The notes under the pieces were generated by a model. It saw only the letters and a list, made by a program, of their open reading frames with translations. It was not told the DNA's origin and searched no databases. Positions 25,257 to 35,990 of a stretch of 64,000 nucleotides of DNA are shown in pieces. Location of the stretch: contig NC_134023.1 in NCBI RefSeq assembly GCF_040712315.1, forward strand, positions 15,633,442-15,697,441. The letters run 5' to 3'. The DNA is from Castanea sativa (taxonomy: Eukaryota; Streptophyta; Magnoliopsida; Fagales; Fagaceae). The position numbers and the translations under genes were made by a program. The stretch's first letter is position 1; each line of letters begins with the position of its first letter.

Positions 25257-26138
25257 ATGTGTTTTCAATTGCATAAATATTTTTATTATTTTCTTTGCAT
25301 GGGTAATGGACTTTTAGTGGGGAAAACTGTTAGGAGAACTTATTATAGTAAAAAACTTCATGGAGTTATGGAAAATTTGAGCCTTGGCATTCCTGATAAA
25401 ACAACGGTATTCTTATCTCATGGTTTCCCAATCAGTTTCTTTATAGCGATGAGAGAAGCTACTGTTAGAAACGCAATATTTTGTTCAATCCTAGTTCAGA
25501 AAAATCTTTATGTGATCAGAAAGCATGCAGTTATTTGCTACAAAGGTTGAATAAATATAGGTTGAATGATTTCCCTCGTTTTTATAAGGTTACGTACGTT
25601 AGCTACATTAACGAATGAAATCCTTAAAGAATATTTTGGATGTAAGTGTTTAACGTTTTTTACCTTGTATTGTATTATGTGCGGTCACCTAATTCTCTCC
25701 AAGGTGTCATTTTTTTTTTTAACTTTTGAGTTTTATTCAAATTTCACCGAAATTAACCTAAACATTTACTTAGCAATTCATTCCACAGGGTTGGAATCTA
25801 CCTTCATCTATCTGCATTCATCTGTCTCCGATTTACTATTATGTTTTCTTGTGTTTTAGTTTGATTTGATGAATATTAATGTGAATCAGTACTTAGAGCC
25901 TCTGCACTTCTTGGGATGCGTCCAGAAAAGTTGGTGAAAAAACATAACCATATGTTTATTGGGTTACGTAAGTTAGCTACATTAACGAATGAAATCCTTA
26001 AAGAATTTTTTGGATGTAAGTTTTTAACGTTTTTTACCTTGTTTTGTATTATGTGCGGTCTCCTAATTGTCACCAAGGTGTCAATTTTTTTTTTTTTTTT
26101 AAACTTTTGAGTTTTATTCGAATTTCACTGAAATTATC

Positions 26139-26323
26139 CTAAACATTTATTTAGTAATTCATTCCACGGGGTTGAAATCTACCTCGTGGATTCTGAATAT
26201 TGAGTTATTCTGATTATCGTATAGGGTATTTGGGTGTGGATTTATGTTTTTGCTAGGTGGGTTTCACCCCTTTTATGTGATATGTATAATAACTGTAAAC
26301 ATTTTTTGTATAAAATTTAATTT
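26139..26323 (+). repeat. Left arm of fold-back inverted repeat
   Basis: Direct-orientation satellite piece from CTAAACATTTA to AAATTTAATTT. It carries the private variant GGGTGTGGATTT, also present in the inverted arm. Confidence 0.85.
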
Positions 26324-26456
26324 CCCAACCCATAAGACGAGATGCTCCCTAAAACCTGCTAGGTAGTCGGTGGTCTGTGGTCAAACTGATTTACTATTAT
26401 GTTTTCTTGTGTTTTAGTTTGATTTGATGAATATTTATGTGAATCAGTACCCACCT

Positions 26457-26640
26457 AAATTAAATTTTATACAAAAACGTTTATAGTTATTATACATATC
26501 ACATAAAAGGGGTGAAACCCACCTAGCAAAAACTTAAATCCACACCCAAATACCCTATACGATAATCAGAATAACTCAATATTCAGAATCCACAAGGTAG
26601 ATTTCAACCCCGTGGAATGAATTACTAAGTAAATGTTTAG
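26457..26640 (-). repeat. Right arm of fold-back inverted repeat
   Basis: Reverse complement of 26139-26323, about 133 bp away. It is the only inverted satellite piece seen in the window. It shares the private variant of its neighbour (here AAATCCACACCC), so it was made locally. After it the array resumes in the direct orientation near 26660. Confidence 0.85.
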
Positions 26641-27614
26641 GAGTGATTCAAACTAGAGAAATTATCGTATAGGGTATTTGGGAGTGGATTTAAGTTTTTG
26701 CTATGTGGGTTTCTCCCCTTATGTGATATGTATAATAACTATTAACGTTTTTGTATATAATTTAATTTCCCAATCCATTAGACGAGATGGTCCCTAAAGC
26801 CTGCCAGGTAGTCGATGGTCTATGGTCAAACTGATTTACTCTCATGTTTTCTTTTGTTTTAGTCTGATTTGATGAATATTTATGTAAATCAGTACCCAGA
26901 GCCTCTGCAATTCTTGGGATGCCTCCAAAAAATTTGGTGCAAAAACGTAACCATATGTTTATGTACAGATAACCATATATTTACGTTTAATTTTAAACAA
27001 TACCATATCATCAAACTCCAAAGTATTTTTTATCAACTCTAATGCTTGAAATTTGTGGTATATAATATCAAACAAAATTATTCAAAACTATAAAATTCTA
27101 ATCTAGAATCTAATTCCTTAATTATTTTTGCATTTTAATTCCTTAATTTTAGGGCACTTATTGCGTTTTTGCTTGTCTTTTTATTTGGTAAGTTTATTGG
27201 CACAATATTTGGTCTTCTTGTGGTATTTAGACTTGGGAACAAAGGCTATTGCTATTTTCATTTAGCTTCATTTAGATTGCAATGATACTTTTTGAATTCC
27301 TTTTTGTCCACAAAAATTTCAGCCTCAAGATAGATCCAAAATTCGTACAAGTACGTACTAGTATTTCAAGTTCCCAGTACATACAAGCAACTTGTCGAAT
27401 CTCTTTGTCATGCTCTACTTACATGGATAAGGGTTATGGATTACACTTTTCTAAAAGTAAGTTTCATTTTTGCCCGCTTTATTATTTTGTTCTTCTATAC
27501 TAAATAAATTTATTTGTTGACCCCTTCTATATTATTGTTCGTCAGTATCATACTCTAGGCCTCTGCATAGCCAATTCTAAAAATGCAAGTCTTTTTTATG
27601 GGGAGCGGGGCCAC
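26641..27614 (+). repeat. Satellite unit 16 (partial)
   Basis: Direct-orientation partial unit running from the middle of the unit through a diverged ORF2 (27282-27503 after an upstream TAG) to the B-type spacer. It is the counterpart of the end of unit 8 in the 15-kb duplication. Confidence 0.85.
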
Positions 27615-27776
27615 GTATTTTACGATACGGACTCTCCAAATATATATTGGACAGTTCTCTGGATCTTGAGCATAGCGTCCAACCCAACATGTATCAATTG
27701 GGGATCAACCTTTTTGATTTGTGTGATTTTCAAAAAAGTTGGTGACATACATAACCATATGTTTTATGTCTATTAA
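27282..27776 (+). pseudogene. Right-hand B-type copy of the candidate gene fragment
   Basis: Same layout as 12050-12610: ORF2 (N-terminal part lost to a TAG just upstream), donor at 27456/27457, acceptor ending at 27558 (intron 102 bp), then an open exon to a TAA at 27774-27776. A 33-nt deletion relative to the left copy keeps the frame. Whether that reflects past selection or chance (one in three) cannot be decided. Confidence 0.35.
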
Positions 27777-27811
27777 AATTCTATTTACACCTAAAAAAGT
27801 GGGATTTACTT
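27615..27811 (+). repeat. B-type spacer segment, right copy
   Basis: Counterpart of 12415-12645, missing 33 bp between CAACA repeats. Confidence 0.7.
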
Positions 27812-27914
27812 AGAAATTTTAGTTTATTTCAAATGGTTTAGAAGTATATTTAATGGACTTAGGTGCAACGAAATATAAATAATTTGAAATGGGTTTTTAG
27901 TGGCATAAAAAAAA

Positions 27915-27945
<31 letters not shown>

Positions 27946-28364
27946 TTTCTTTGCCTGGGTATGGGACTTTTAGGCAGGGAAAATGTAAGGAGGACTTATT
28001 GTAGGAATGAACTTCATGCAATTATGGAAAATTAGAGACTTGGCATTCCTGATAAAACAGCGGTATTATTATCTCGTGGTTTCCTAATCAATTTCTTTAC
28101 AGCAATGAGAGAAACTACTGTTAGGAACAAAATATTTTGTTCAATCCTAGTTCAAATTAATGTCTATGCCATCAAAAAGCATGCACTTATCTACTACAAA
28201 AGTCAAATAAATATAGGTCGAATGATTTCTCTAGTTTTTACAGGGTTGCATGCGTTAGCTCCATTAGCGAATGAAATCCTTAAAGACAATCTAGGATGTA
28301 AGTGTTTAATCTTTTTTACCTTATTTTGTTTAATGTGCGGTCTCCTAATTCTCTCTATGGTGTC

Positions 28365-28398
<34 letters not shown>

Positions 28399-29265
28399 GA
28401 GTTTTATTCCAATTTCACCCAAATTATCCTAAACATTTACTTAGTAATTCATTCCACAGGGTTGAAATCTAGCTTGTGGATTCTGAATTGACTTATACTG
28501 ATTATCATCTAGGGGGTTGGAAATGGATTTGGGTTTTTCTTAGGGGGTTTCTAAACCTATTTCTTAGCAAAAGTTTAGTGGAAGGAAATGAAGCATTAGG
28601 CATCATTGCATTTCTCCTCTTTTATGTGATATGTACAATCACTAGTAAGGTTATTGTATATAATCTAATTTCTCAACCCATTAGAAGAGAGGCTCCCTAA
28701 AGTCTGCTAGGTAGTTGGTGGTCTATGTTCAAACTGGTTTACTCTTATGTTTTCTTTTTTTTTAGTTTGATTTGATGAATATTTTTGTAAATCAGTACCC
28801 AGAGCCTCTGCAATTCTTGGGTAACTATATGTTCATGAATAAATGTAACCATATGTTTACGTTTAAGTCTAAATTGTATCGTATCATCTAACTCCAAATT
28901 TTTTTTTCTCAACTCTAACGCTTAAAATTTGTTATATATAATATAAAACAAAATATTTCAAAACTGCAAAATTCAAATCCAACATCTAATTCATTAATTA
29001 TTGTTGCAATTTAATTCCTTTATTTTGGAGCACATAGTGCATTTTCTCTTGTTTTTATTTTTGCTTAGTTTATTGGCACAATATTTGGTCTTCTTGCAGT
29101 ATTTAGACTTGGGAAGAAAAGGCTGTTGCTATTTTCATTTGCCTCCACTATGATTGTAATGGTACTTTATGGATTCCTTTTTGTGGCTAAAAATCTCAGC
29201 CTTAAAATATATCCAAAATCCATACAAATATGTACTTGTATTTCAAATGCCCAGCACATATCAAC
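27812..29265 (+). repeat. Divergent B-type satellite unit 17
   Basis: Counterpart of unit 9. No ORF1 start. AT microsatellite at about 27907-27946 and a T tract of about 30 nt near 28364-28393. The extra 70-bp segment (28555-28620) keeps its open frame (28476-28700), with a hydrophobic stretch (GIIAFLLFYVICTI). It ends inside ORF2 at the border of block B. Confidence 0.75.
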
Positions 29266-29448
29266 ATACTTGGTAGAAGAACATAACATGGCTTTGGTCC
29301 TAAATACAATATATGTAAAAAAAATACAAAATTTTGGTCCGAGATACAATCTACTAAAATAAAATAATGACAAGATACTATTCTTCGAACCAAAACCTAT
29401 GGTTCGGGGGCTAGGTTACAAAATGGAAAGGTATTAAGCACCCATTAT

Positions 29449-29467
29449 GACCGGACAAAGTCCGGTC
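29449..29467. other. Perfect short hairpin
   Basis: GACCGGAC and GTCCGGTC separated by three A. It lies in the 61-bp segment that block A lost or never had, flanked by AGGTA direct repeats. Confidence 0.7.
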
Positions 29468-29525
29468 TTCTAGGCTTTAAATAATCATTTAGGTACCCAA
29501 TAACATGCAATGATGAGATGCAACA

Positions 29526-30207
29526 TGTTGGGGTTGATGCCCGAAAATCCAATTTATTGGCATGTCATAAATAATTAAATTGTTTAATTATATGAGACTA
29601 TTTATAAATGAACTAATGCGACATTATCTTAGTCCATGAGATGGATTATATGTGATTTAGTCACAGAAGATGTAAATCACAAGTTCCTTGTAAACTCAAA
29701 ATGTAGTTCGTAGTCGGTGATGAAATTGGGCGTTTCATCTGCGAAGACTATAACATATCAACTAAGATGATTTGTCTTGATCATGGAAGTGGAGACTTCT
29801 AGTTGGTATGTTGATATGTTTTAAAAGTTAAGACATATTGAACTGAACCGCTGTGAGATTTATTAATCTTCCAACGACTGTCAAATGAATAATAAACTCA
29901 CAACTCATATTTGCATGAACTCTTAATCCTGAGAGAATAATGGACTTGATCATGAGGTGTAGGTTGCTTTGATATATCAGGAGTGAGATCTATAGATACG
30001 ATCAAAACCTCAAAATGTTGGGCAACCACATTTAGTGTTGATGGAACATATATTCTTAAGATGGAATTCATAGTCTCTTAACGGAGATACAAAATATTCC
30101 CTTGAGATAAGTTTAATGGGTTTATTATTTAGAGAGTTAGGCCTAACCACTTTAGTAAGGAGTTACTAAAGTATATGTTTATGAAATTGGATTTCATAAA
30201 TATAAAT
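29526..30207 (+). mobile_element. Partial copia-like LTR, copy B
   Basis: Counterpart of 14326-15018, with the intact TGTTGGGG end. Related to the solo LTR at 31579-32998 but in the opposite orientation, about 1.4 kb away. Confidence 0.7.
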
Positions 30208-30377
30208 AAAAGAAGATATTTTACATTTATTACAATAACACTATAGGAAACAAACCAAACATCAAATAAACCCAATTAAGGCAAATAAAACAGACAAGGA
30301 AAGGAAATAAACATGGCATTTATGACTCTTAGGTTTTAAGTACTTAGGAACTAATGTATTAGAACTCTAATATGTAT

Positions 30378-31107
30378 TGTTGGCAAACTATGATCAAAAC
30401 AGGTGTCTAGTTATGTTTTAGACTTGCTCAAAGTATGTGATTTATGTAAAGTTAGAATAGAGTTAACTGCAGAAATTACTGTGCATTTCTGCCTGACTCG
30501 ATCGATCGAGAATTAGACTCGAACGTTCGAAAGTCTTGCAGATTGTTTTCTCTGCAGAATTTCCAACTCAGCCTGAAGCCCATATGACGTGTAAGGTATT
30601 ATGTTTTGCCCTAAGTATAAAAGGCAAACCCTAGTCACATTTTTGAGATTGCTCATATTGTTGTTTGTGTGAATCTCTTGTGAGATCTAAGAGGTGCTTG
30701 CCTTCACACGAGCTTGGGATTATCAAGAAGGAGATCTCTTCGAGAACTTGATGATCATTCAATTGTTGCCATAAGAGCTTAAAGATAAACAAGCGGGAGT
30801 GCTTGTACTTGTTGAAGAATCCAAGAAAGAAGGAGTCTGTGGTCTCAGAGCTTGCACGTGGTTGTGTCAATAAGTTTCTACTCGTGGGTAGCAATAGGAT
30901 GTTAGTGGTCTAAGTCGCTATTGTACAACTTCGATTCTTTCATTTGGATTTAGGTTTACCTTAAGGATAGCTAGGTTAAATCCTCCTTAGGTTTTTTACC
31001 AGTTTGGTTTTCCTGGGTCATCATATCTTTGTGTTTTTATATTCCGTACTTTGCATTGATATGATTATATGATTGTGTTAACCTAGATCTGGAATTTGGA
31101 CTAAGTA
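30378..31107 (+). mobile_element. Copia-like LTR remnant, copy B (3' truncated)
   Basis: Counterpart of 15187-15973, starting TGTTGGCAAAC with a TATAAAAGG box at 30616-30624. It lacks the end, so a deletion joins CTAAGTA to TGATTAAATAAG. Confidence 0.6.
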
Positions 31108-31578
31108 TGATTAAATAAGACAGAAAATGCAAGAAATCTTATTGAAGCCTAAATTGGCGTACACCGTAAGAAAAGTATGTATGCATCCTTCTACCTGTAT
31201 ACACACTTGATTTTCAAGGTAGATTCCTAGAAAATAACCAAAATATGAACTTTAACCATTCAAAGACTGCGTACACCATTCCGAAAATGCGTACGCATCT
31301 TCCCAGGTGCGTATGCACCCTAAGGCAAATTAGGATCTACATGTTCTCAAGCAAAGAAGCCAAGGAATAAATCAAAATAAGTACTATGAGCATATTATAT
31401 TACAGAAACATGAATTAAAACATTAAAACAACATAAAAGACAAAAAAAAAAAAATCATGGAGGAGAGTGAGGATCATGGGAAAGATCCACATCTCCTCTT
31501 CGTAGCACTTATAATGATGTTATTTTCACTTGCCCTTCGGTTGAAATTGACTATGATGTGGACACAAAAGGGGGGGAG
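31108..31578. other. Non-coding repeat DNA of block B, left of solo LTR
   Basis: Leader-like DNA with GCGTACGC-type motifs, matching 15980-16452 of block A. Ends in GGGAG, the duplicated target of the solo LTR. Confidence 0.5.
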
Positions 31579-32998
31579 TGAAGGAAAAATTCTGGTTTTG
31601 TATCTCATACAAAACACATAGCGGAAGCAACAAACAAGGATCTATTTCATTCATGATTGATAACGTGCACTATGTAAATTTCAGAATTTAAGAACAAGAT
31701 GGCGTACCTTGGTGTGGAGAAATTCAAAACAAAAATTAGAAGCACATGGGAACACTTTTAATCTTCACTCCAATTCCACTTTATGCCCAAGATGTGTGGT
31801 CTCTCAATCAGTTTTTCAAAGGGAGAATGAGAGCGTGTCTCACACTCTCTCACACACCGTTTCTTACTTCTCTTCTTCTTAAAAATTTTTTTTGTATGTT
31901 TCTCCCTTTATAACTAACTGATTATCTAATTGGGCTAGCCTATTGGGCCTTTCCAATTGGGCTTTAGTGTGTGGCTTAGAGTGGGACCAAAAGGAACCAA
32001 TAAGACACTAGCTCCAATGGGCCTTGGGCTTTTCCGTCAACTCTTAACAAGTCCAAAGTTACCATTAATTATATTTAATACCACTATATAAATATAATTG
32101 CACTCTAGGCCTTATTAACAAATTATATCCCAAGACTTTATTATATATGCAACCCCTTCATAAAATATTCGTAGTAACACAAAGTCATGAATGTAGACTG
32201 TCACTTTGTAAATTACTACATCTTATCCTTGAGTACTCGGTTTAATTCTTTAAAGTTATTCATTATATATTTATGAAATCTAATTTCATAAATATATACT
32301 TTAGTAATTTCTTACTACAGTGGTTAGGCCTAACTCTCTGAATAACTGAACCCATTAAACTTATCTCAAGGGAATATTTTATATCTCCATCAAGAGACTA
32401 TGAATTCCATCTTGAGAATATATGTTCCATCAACACTAAATGTGGCTGCCCAACATACTAAGGTTTTGACCGTCACTTTAGATCTCACTCCTGATACATC
32501 AAAGCAACCTACATCTCATGATCAGGTCCATTGTTCTCTCAGGATTAAGAGTTCATGCAAATAGAAGTCGTGAGATTTATTATTCATTTGACAGTCGTTA
32601 GGAGAATAATAAATCTCACAGCGGTCCAGTTCAATATGTCTTAACTCTTAAAACATATCAACATATCAATTAGAAGTCTCCACTTCCATGATCAAGACAA
32701 ACCATCTTAGTTGATATGTTATAGTCTTCGCAGATGAAATGCCCAATTTCATCACCGACTACGAACTATAAATTTTGAGTTTACAAAGAACTTGTGATTT
32801 ACATCTTCTATGACTTTTCACATAAATCACATACAACGCATCTCATGGACTATATGATAATGTCTCATATTCATGTTACCATTATTTTAGATAATAATAA
32901 AATAACTTTATCAATCACAATATTAAGTTATACATCATGTCATACATAATATCATACATAGCATCATACAATAGGATTTAAGGGCACTAATCCTAACA
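31579..32998 (-). mobile_element. Solo LTR (copia-like), 1420 bp
   Basis: On the minus strand it starts TGTTAGGATTAGTGCCC and ends TTTTCCTTCA. It is flanked by a perfect 5-bp duplication GGGAG (31574-31578 and 32999-33003). Block A keeps the empty site with one GGGAG (about 16448-16452). No internal region or second LTR is present, as expected after recombination between the two LTRs of a full element. It is the same family as 48210-49811. The superfamily (copia) is inferred from the form of the LTR ends. Confidence 0.85.
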
Positions 32999-34181
32999 GG
33001 GAGTTGCCACCTAGTTTTTGCAATGGTCAAGGAACCATATATATAGCATCCTTTTCGAGGAAGGACCTTTGATCTTACTACCAAAGTATGGATTCAGAGT
33101 TTAGGTACGTTCTTGGGAAAGTGTTAGGCACCCAAGATCGCCCAACCCTAATGTTGGCCTCCCATCGTTGTGTCTTACGTCTTAACCTCTTCAAAAACAT
33201 GTTCAACACTTTGTATCCTAACTCACACACACACTAGCATGCATCTAAGCATACAACATAGCATCTTTCATCCCAAAACAACATAACATATCTATCCCTA
33301 AAACATAAGAAACAAAAACCACACATAACCCTAGCATTCATCTAATCATGGTATCATGGCATTCAAGACATCACAAACCCTAATCATACATCTAAGTATG
33401 CTCCATCGTATCATACCAAGGCAGAGAAATAGGCATGGTAAGAAACATAGATTATCACATGTTTTCCAATATATTTAGACATGAAATCACACGTCAAACA
33501 AGAGTATTCATCATATCACCAATGCATGAACATTTCCAATGCATGACTTACCCTTCACTTACCTTGTAGCATCTCAGCACCTATGGTATTATGCGTGAGC
33601 ATGTGAATGCATGATCATGGCATGGTATTAAAATTAAGAAACATGAAGACAAACACTAATCTAGCATACAATAACAAAAAAACATGTGAACAAAGGAAAA
33701 AGCAAATCAAAAGCATATAAGAAGGTTAAAACAGAGGTATATTAGGTAAAAACAAACAAAGCAAAAGAAACAGGAAAATCAAAATTAGGGTTTCTAGGCA
33801 TGAGTATGTGTGCGCATACATAGATCTGTGCACGCAGGCCAGTTGTGTGCGTACAAATACTTCGAGCCTGAGTGTACATACAAAATTATGCATACGCAGA
33901 CATGCCTGGACCCTAACCTAGAAACAGACAAGCAGAAATGAAAACCCTAGTTCTAGCAGCCAAATATACACAAAATAAACAAGAAAACACAAACCTACTC
34001 TACACAAACAGATTATAACACAAACAAAGCAAGAAAACAGATTAAACAATAAAAGGAAGACTAAAAAAGAAAAAAAAAAAAAAAAAAGGTTGAAGCTTGA
34101 TACCTCAAAAAGGAGTTCCCAAGCTTTGATTTTTACCGTTCCCCTCAATCAAATCTATTACAAGTCATTAAGCAAGTGATT
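32999..34181. other. Non-coding repeat DNA of block B, right of solo LTR
   Basis: Matches 16448-17610 of block A. Contains the GTGTTAGGCACCCAAGATCG stretch, GCGCATAC-type motifs near 33810-33860 and an A-rich tract near 34070-34087. No gene seen. Confidence 0.5.
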
Positions 34182-35033
34182 AACGAATGAATTCCTTAAA
34201 GAATTTTTTGGATGTAAGTGTTTAACATTTTTTACCTTGTTTTGTATTATGCGCGGTCTCCTAATTCTCTCCAAGGTGTCATTTTTTTTAACTTTTGAGT
34301 TTTTATTCAAATTTCACCGAAATTATCCTAAGCATTTACTTAGTAATTCATTCCACAGGGTTGGAATCTACCTAGTGCATTCTGAATATTGAGTTACACT
34401 GATTATCGTATAGGGTATTTGGTAGTGGATTTAAGTTTTTACTAGGTGGGTTTCTCCCCTCTTATGTGATATGCATAATAACTATTAACATTTTTGTATA
34501 TAATTTCATTTCCCAACCCATTAGACGTAATGCTCCCTAAAGCCTGCCAGGTGGTAGGTGGTCTATGGTCGAACTGATTTACTCATATGTTTTCTTGTGT
34601 TTTAGTCTGATTTGATGAATATTTATGTAAATCAGTACCCAGAGCCTCTGCACTTCTTGGGATGCCTCCAGAAAAGTTGGTGCAAAAACGTAACCATATG
34701 TTTATGTTTACACATAACCATATATTCACGTTTAAGTTTAAACATTTTCATATCATCAAATCCCAAAGTATTTTTTACGAACTCTAACGCTTGAAATTCG
34801 TTGTATATAATATCAAAAAAAATTATTCAAAACTGTAAAATTCTAATCCAGAATATAATTCGTTAATTATTTTTGAATTTTAATTCCTTATTTTTAGAGC
34901 ACCTAGTGCGTTTTTGCTAGTCTTTATATTTGCAAAGTTTATTGGCACAAAATTTGGCCTTCTAGTGGTATTTAGACTTGGCAAGAAAGGCTCTTGCTAT
35001 TTTCATTTGTCTCCATTATGATTGTAATGATAC
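34182..35033 (+). repeat. Satellite unit 18, interrupted by Tat element 1
   Basis: The array resumes after block B and runs into ORF2, where the LTR of the first gypsy element starts (ATGATAC|TGATGATG). The unit continues at 45110. Confidence 0.85.
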
Positions 35034-35618
35034 TGATGATGCAAAGAAAATCAGTGGGCTGGATGCTTCGGACTTGAAAGGACTACTTGATCTCTCAATG
35101 GCCTGAAAAAGAAAGAAAAGCGATTAAAGGGGACCGGGGTTGCCGGCCAAGAACCCTCCGATGGTGAAGTTAGTTTTCTCTCTATATTTTTGGAATTCCA
35201 ACTTTTTGGGAGTAGTTAAAATGTACCTTTCATTGGTCTGAACGGGTGTTTATATAGTGTCCTAGGAGCAGTTATTGGAATTGTAACCTCTCCTGGATTT
35301 GAGGAGGTCGGGGGTTCGTGGATAACTCCTACAACCGTTTAGGAGTTATACTTTCTCATACAACAGTCACCGGAAGTTATGCGTAAGTTATGGAGTGGTA
35401 AAATGTACTTAGTAATTCCCAAGTGTAAAGGTCTCGTCCAGGGGTCTTCATGTGGACGAATCCCTTCAGGACAGGGATGTACGCTTCCCTTGGACGAGTG
35501 ATGCAGGTTTGTTTTTGTCCAAGGACGACCATGCGCGTTAGCCTCGTCTTCATGCTAGCTTCTGGACGGCTGCTAGTGTGATGACCATTGACGGTCTGAG
35601 TATCTTCATCCCTCATCA
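35034..35618 (-). repeat. Element 1 3' LTR (585 bp)
   Basis: On the minus strand begins TGATGAGGGATG and ends CATCATCA. Differs from the 5' LTR at roughly 35 positions by eye, mostly transitions. Confidence 0.92.
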
Positions 35619-35630
35619 GTTGCCCCCTCA
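35619..35630 (-). promoter_or_regulatory. Element 1 polypurine tract
   Basis: Minus strand TGAGGGGGCAAC directly abuts the 3' LTR start (TGATGAGG). This is the expected place for plus-strand priming. Confidence 0.7.
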
Positions 35631-35698
35631 TCCAGGGGTCATGCAACATATCACCAAACTTTGGGACGAGTTTTTTTTTTTTTTTTTAAAGAAGCGTT

Positions 35699-35820
35699 CC
35701 ACGTGTCACAATTTCATATGGGGTTGGTCATGTCGACTCACTTCCTCGAGGAAAATGCCACGTGTCACTTTCTCATCGGTTTCGTCATTGCGATTACCGA
35801 GACTTTTCCACCTATAAATA
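35699..35820 (+). promoter_or_regulatory. Predicted promoter of the antisense gene, element 1
   Basis: Two copies of CCACGTGTC (35699-35707 and 35758-35766), a G-box/ABRE core, precede a CTATAAATAG TATA box (about 35812-35820), 171-179 bp upstream of the antisense ATG at 35991. Element 2 has the TATA box at the same spacing. The promoter is internal to the element and independent of the LTR. Confidence 0.6.
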
Positions 35821-35990
35821 GTGGTTTCCCTCTCATGCCCCTCTCACATTTTCAAATTTTCTGTTTTAACATTCTCGTCTATCGCCTCGTCTAGGAGTAT
35901 TCTCAGTGTCTTAGTATCTTTCCTCTAGAGCCAGGTACTCCCTTTACTCTAACTCTCAAGCTTTCCTTTTTAAGTGTTAGGACGTCCTCA

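Larger units (their letters stand above)
25257..26640 (+). repeat. Satellite unit 15, rearranged
   Basis: Begins as a sister of unit 12, then breaks near 25800. There a short filler with CATCTATCTGCATTCATC-like sequence joins to a later part of the unit. Near 25960 a second jump, at shared TTTATT, goes back to the ORF1 3' part. It ends in an inverted copy of itself (26457-26640). Confidence 0.85.
29266..34181. repeat. Non-satellite block B (copy of block A plus a solo LTR)
   Basis: Repeats block A in the same order and joins satellite at the same points. Differences: 61 bp near 29431-29491 absent from A, loss of the last 75 bp or so of the second LTR, and a 1420-bp solo LTR. No intact gene seen; a 76-codon minus frame near 33918-34148 is low-complexity T-rich sequence. 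Confidence 0.85.

Noticed and set aside
29126..29393. Overlapping frames at the border of block B
   Set aside because: Diverged ORF2 read into the flanking non-satellite DNA; nothing supports a gene.
33918..34148. 76-codon minus frame, Phe/Leu rich
   Set aside because: Low-complexity translation of an A-rich tract; the matching part of block A does not keep the frame.
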